Positions 60,301 to 64,000 of a stretch of DNA of 64,000 bases are shown piece after piece. Location: contig CP136069.1 in the NCBI GenBank assembly GCA_032622095.1, positions 39,782,194 to 39,846,193 of the forward strand, read 5' to 3'. The position numbers were made by a program, and so were the translations under genes. The stretch's first letter is position 1, and each line of letters begins with the position of its first letter. The DNA comes from Siphonodentalium dalli (lineage: Eukaryota; Mollusca; Scaphopoda; Gadilida; Siphonodentaliidae). Below the pieces are notes generated by a model. The model did not search any database. It had not been told where the DNA came from and saw only the letters and a list, made by a program, of their open reading frames with translations.

Positions 60301-63300
60301 TATAACAACAAATTCTGCCTATATTTTACTATTTCTGTTTATGGCGGTTTTTGACGGATCTGAATATTTTAACAGCATACCCACCGCCAAAGACAGCCCG
60401 TATCTTTAATATGAGCAATAACAGATGTTTTTTTATTAATACCAAATGCATGCTCTCACCATACCCAGAAGCTGCACGTTGCATGGAAAATGATATATTG
60501 AGATGTCTGCCTAAGGTCGGATTATTTCAAGAGTCTCCCGAATGTCTTTTCATGTTGTTAGGTATATGTATATCATTACATGGTATTGGTTATAATAATT
60601 AAAGGCACGGGCGGCGTTCGTTGCAGAACTATTCATATGTGATCAAATCGCCACCAACAGATGGAATATTAAAATATATATAGCTGTGTCGAGATGTCTC
60701 CCTAAGGTCGGATTATTTCAAGAGTCTCCCTAATGTCGTTAATTTTGTTAGCTATATGTATATGTATATCAGTACATGGAATTGGTTATAATAATTAAAG
60801 TCACGGGCCGTGTTCGTTGCAGAAATATTGATATGTGGTCAAATCGCCACCAACAGATGGAATATTAAAATATGTACAGTTTTGTTCATATGCAAACGTA
60901 ATCAGCGCACGAATAGTGTATTGTCCTCAATGTGTACGATGATTGCGTAAACAACAGCATGCTCGTGTTACAGAAGTTTTGCTTCTGTTTACATAACACA
61001 ACGCAATCATATTGGTTAATCACACAAACATTATATAAACGCTCTTCATTATTTCCATATAAGAAAAATAGTAACAAACAACGCTCTTTATGCTTACCAT
61101 ATCCGGATCTATACAAAAGTCAGGAAACGTAACGTACTGTTTATGCCATAGTTCTGTATGATATAACAACAAATTCTGCCTATATTTTACTATTTCTGTT
61201 TATGGCGGTTTTTGACGGATCTGAATATTTTAACAGCATACCCACCGCCAAAGACAGCCCGTATCTTTAATATGAGCAATAACAGATGTTTTTTTATTAA
61301 TACCAAATGCTCTCACCATACCCAGAAGCTGCACGTTGCATGGAAAATGATATATTGAGATGTCTGCCTAAGGTCCGATAATTTCAAGAGTCTCCCGAAT
61401 GTCTTTTCATGTTGTTAGGTATATGTATATCATTACATGGTATTGGTTATAATAATTAAAGGCACGGGCGGCGTTCGTTGCAGAACTATTCATATGTGAT
61501 CAAATCGCCACCAACAGATGGAATATTAAAATATATATAGCTGTGTCGAGATGTCTCCCTAAGGTCGGATTATTTCAAGAGTCTCCCTAATGTCGTTAAT
61601 TTTGTTAGCTATATGTATATGTATATCAGTACATGGAATTGGTTATAATAATTAAAGTCACGGGCCGTGTTCGTTGCAGAAATATTGATATGTGGTCAAA
61701 TCGCCACCAACAGATGGAATATTAAAATATGTACAGTTTTGTTCATATGCAAACGTAATCAGCGCACGAATAGTGTATTGTCCTCAATGTGTACGATGAT
61801 TGCGTAAACAACAGCATGCTCGTGTTACAGAAGTTTTGCTTCTGTTTACATAACACAACGCAATCATATTGGTTAATCACACAAACATTATATAAACGCT
61901 CTTCATTATTTCCATATAAGAAAAATAGTAACAAACAACGCTCTTTATGCTTACCATATCCGGATCTATACAAAAGTCAGGAAACGTAACGTACTGTTTA
62001 TGCCATAGTTCTGTATGATATAACAACAAATTCTGCCTATATTTTACTATTTCTGTTTATGGCGGTTTTTGACGGATCTGAATATTTTAACAGCATACCC
62101 ACCGCCAAAGACAGCCCGTATCTTTAATATGAGCAATAACAGATGTTTTTTTATTAATACCAAATGCTCTCACCATACCCAGAAGCTGCACGTTGCATGG
62201 AAAATGATATATTGAGATGTCTGCCTAAGGTCCGATAATTTCAAGAGTCTCCCGAATGTCTTTTCATGTTGTTAGGTATATGTATATCATTACATGGTAT
62301 TGGTTATAATAATTAAAGGCACGGGCGGCGTTCGTTGCAGAACTATTCATATGTGATCAAATCGCCACCAACAGATGGAATATTAAAATATATATAGCTG
62401 TGTCGAGATGTCTCCCTAAGGTCGGATTATTTCAAGAGTCTCCCTAATGTCGTTAATTTTGTTAGCTATATGTATATGTATATCAGTACATGGAATTGGT
62501 TATAATAATTAAAGTCACGGGCCGTGTTCGTTGCAGAAATATTGATATGTGGTCAAATCGCCACCAACAGATGGAATATTAAAATATGTACAGTTTTGTT
62601 CATATGCAAACGTAATCAGCGCACGAATAGTGTATTGTCCTCAATGTGTACGATGATTGCGTAAACAACAGCATGCTCGTGTTACAGAAGTTTTGCTTCT
62701 GTTTACATAACACAACGCAATCATATTGGTTAATCACACAAACATTATATAAACGCTCTTCATTATTTCCATATAAGAAAAATAGTAACAAACAACGCTC
62801 TTTATGCTTACCATATCCGGATCTATACAATAGTCAGGAAACGTAACGGTTTTTTCCTTTTGTTTGCACAACAAAGTGAAAACAATTGACAATAACATAC
62901 TGTTTATGCCATATTTATGTATGATATAACAACAACTTCTGCCTATATTTTACTATTTCTGTTTATGGCGGTTTTTGACGGAGATGAATATTTTAACAGC
63001 ATACCCACCGCCAACACCGCCCGTATCTTTAATATGAGCAATAAAAGTTTTTTTTTTATTAATACCAAATGCTCTCATCATACCCAGAAGCTGCACGTTG
63101 CATGGAAAATGATATATTGAGATGTCTGCCTAAGGTCGGATTATTTAAAGAGTCTCCCGAATGTCGTTTCATGTTGTTAGGTATATGTATATCATTACAT
63201 GGTATTGGTTATAATAATTAAAGGCACGGGCGCCGTTCGTTGCAGAACTATTCATATGTGATCAAATCGCCACCAACAGATGGAATATTAAAATATATAT

Positions 63301-63504
63301 AGCTTTGTCGAGATGTCTCCCTAAGGTCGGATTATTTCAAGAGTCTCCCTAATGTCGTTAATTTTGTTAGCTATATGTATATGTATATCAGTACATGGCA
63401 TTGGTTATAATAATTAAAGGCACGGGTGGCGTTCGTTGCAGAACTATTCATATGTGATCAAATCGCCACCAACAGATGGAATATTAAAGCATGTACAGTT
63501 TTGT
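57399..63504. repeat. Higher-order units of 2626 bp (three monomers) and 3480 bp (four monomers)
   Basis: The accaaatgcatgctctcacc insertion variant occurs only at ~57818 and ~60444, 2626 bp apart. The second block has an extra 857-bp monomer; two successive monomers share aaggtccgataatttc (61372, 62229), showing that the extra copy is a local duplication. Confidence 0.85.
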
Positions 63505-64000
63505 TCATATGCAAACGTAATCAGCGCGTGAATAGTGTATTGTCCTCAATGTGTACGATGATTGCGTAAACAACAGCATGCTCGTATTACAGAAGTTTTG
63601 CTTCTGTTTACAAAACACAACGCAATCATATTGGTTAATCACACAAACATTATATAAACGCTCTTCATTATTTCCATATAAGAAAAATAGTAACAAACAA
63701 CGCTCTTTATGCTTACCATATCCGGATCTATACAAAAGTCAGGAAACGTAACGGTTTTTTCCTTTTGTTTGCACAACAAAGTGAAAACAATTGACAATAA
63801 CATACTGTTTATGCCATATTTCTGTATGATATAACAACAACTTCTGCCTATATTTTACTATTTCTGTTTATGGCGGTTTTTGACGGAGATGAATATTTTA
63901 ATAGCATACCCACCGCCAACACCGCCCGTATCTTTAATATGAGCAATAAAAGATGTTTTTTTATTAATACCAAATGCTCTCACCATACCCAGAAGCTGCA

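Larger units (their letters stand above)
50395..64000. repeat. Satellite array, ~0.86-1.1-kb monomers with higher-order structure, running off the right edge
   Basis: Fifteen or more monomers. The same point (tatgcaaacgtaatcagcgc) starts at about 51480, 52581, 53438, 54539, 55396, 56498, 57403, 58264, 59122, 60029, 60890, 61747, 62604 and 63509, giving spacings 1101, 857, 1101, 857, 1102, 905, 861, 858, 907, 861, 857, 857, 905. Length classes arise from a ~48-bp segment (ggttttttccttttgtttgc... ) present or absent, and an extra ~196-bp sub-block. A diverged partial monomer (50412-50640) marks the left edge. Each monomer holds 2-3 copies of the ~196-bp block with gagatgtctccctaaggtcg and ttcaagagtctccctaatgt. 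Confidence 0.96.

Noticed and set aside
51476-63751. Recurring 76-codon (minus) and 66-codon (plus) open frames in every satellite monomer
   Set aside because: They overlap each other on opposite strands, and the whole monomer is equally conserved, so there is no sign of protein-level selection. They repeat only because the DNA repeats.

Overview
This window is eukaryotic (animal) genomic DNA. It carries the 3' parts of two housekeeping genes split by spliceosomal introns, in a landscape dominated by small DNA transposons and satellite DNA. Diffuse repeats of a type I associate with molluscs (a CACCTGAGACGAAGTCTCCGG block at 16.5 kb; 'gggccataactctgg...' and 'cattcgaacttggcctg...' units at 17-18, 23 and 33 kb) suggest a marine mollusc, probably a bivalve. 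That is inference; the species is not identified.

Genes. (1) Plus strand, 5.0-12.1 kb: the last five recognisable exons of the glutamate-cysteine ligase modifier subunit (GCLM), 645 nt in one continuous frame to the stop at 12104-12106. The N-terminal exons were not found and presumably lie left of the window. (2) Minus strand, 45.8-26.2 kb: ten exons of argininosuccinate synthase (ASS1), 807 nt in one continuous frame, all with GT/AG borders, covering roughly the C-terminal two thirds. The N-terminal part with the ATP P-loop was not found, so it presumably lies beyond 64 kb. The two genes converge, with about 14 kb of repeat-rich intergenic DNA between their stops. One supplies glutathione synthesis, the other arginine synthesis and the citrulline cycle; they need not act together.

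Mobile elements. Many are delimited to the base by terminal inverted repeats plus target duplications: TTAA-flanked (piggyBac-like) MITEs of at least five terminal types; hAT elements with 8-bp duplications at 2.9, 5.6, 24.3, 31.7, 39.9 and 42.6 kb; a degenerate MULE with recognisable transposase at 38.4-42.5 kb, itself hit by a hAT; a 443-bp element with a 9-bp duplication at 12.6 kb; a Harbinger-like MITE at 28.9 kb; and Tc1/mariner-like palindromes. Nesting is extensive, giving a relative chronology. Several insertions stop within 10-50 bp of splice acceptors or donors of ASS1 and GCLM.

Tandem DNA. The last ASS1 intron begins with about 13 copies of a ~70-bp minisatellite whose unit contains the end of the preceding exon plus its splice donor. 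From about 50.4 kb to the right edge is a satellite array of ~857, ~905 and ~1101-bp monomers in higher-order order, flanked on the left by an inverted piece of the same satellite and a TA microsatellite. If ASS1 is intact, this array is intronic.

Most unusual signal: ~65-bp near-perfect hairpin modules (arms containing TTATATATGCGAG / CTCGCATATATAA) inside two TTAA-MITE families with different termini, whose stems differ by compensatory base-pair changes.
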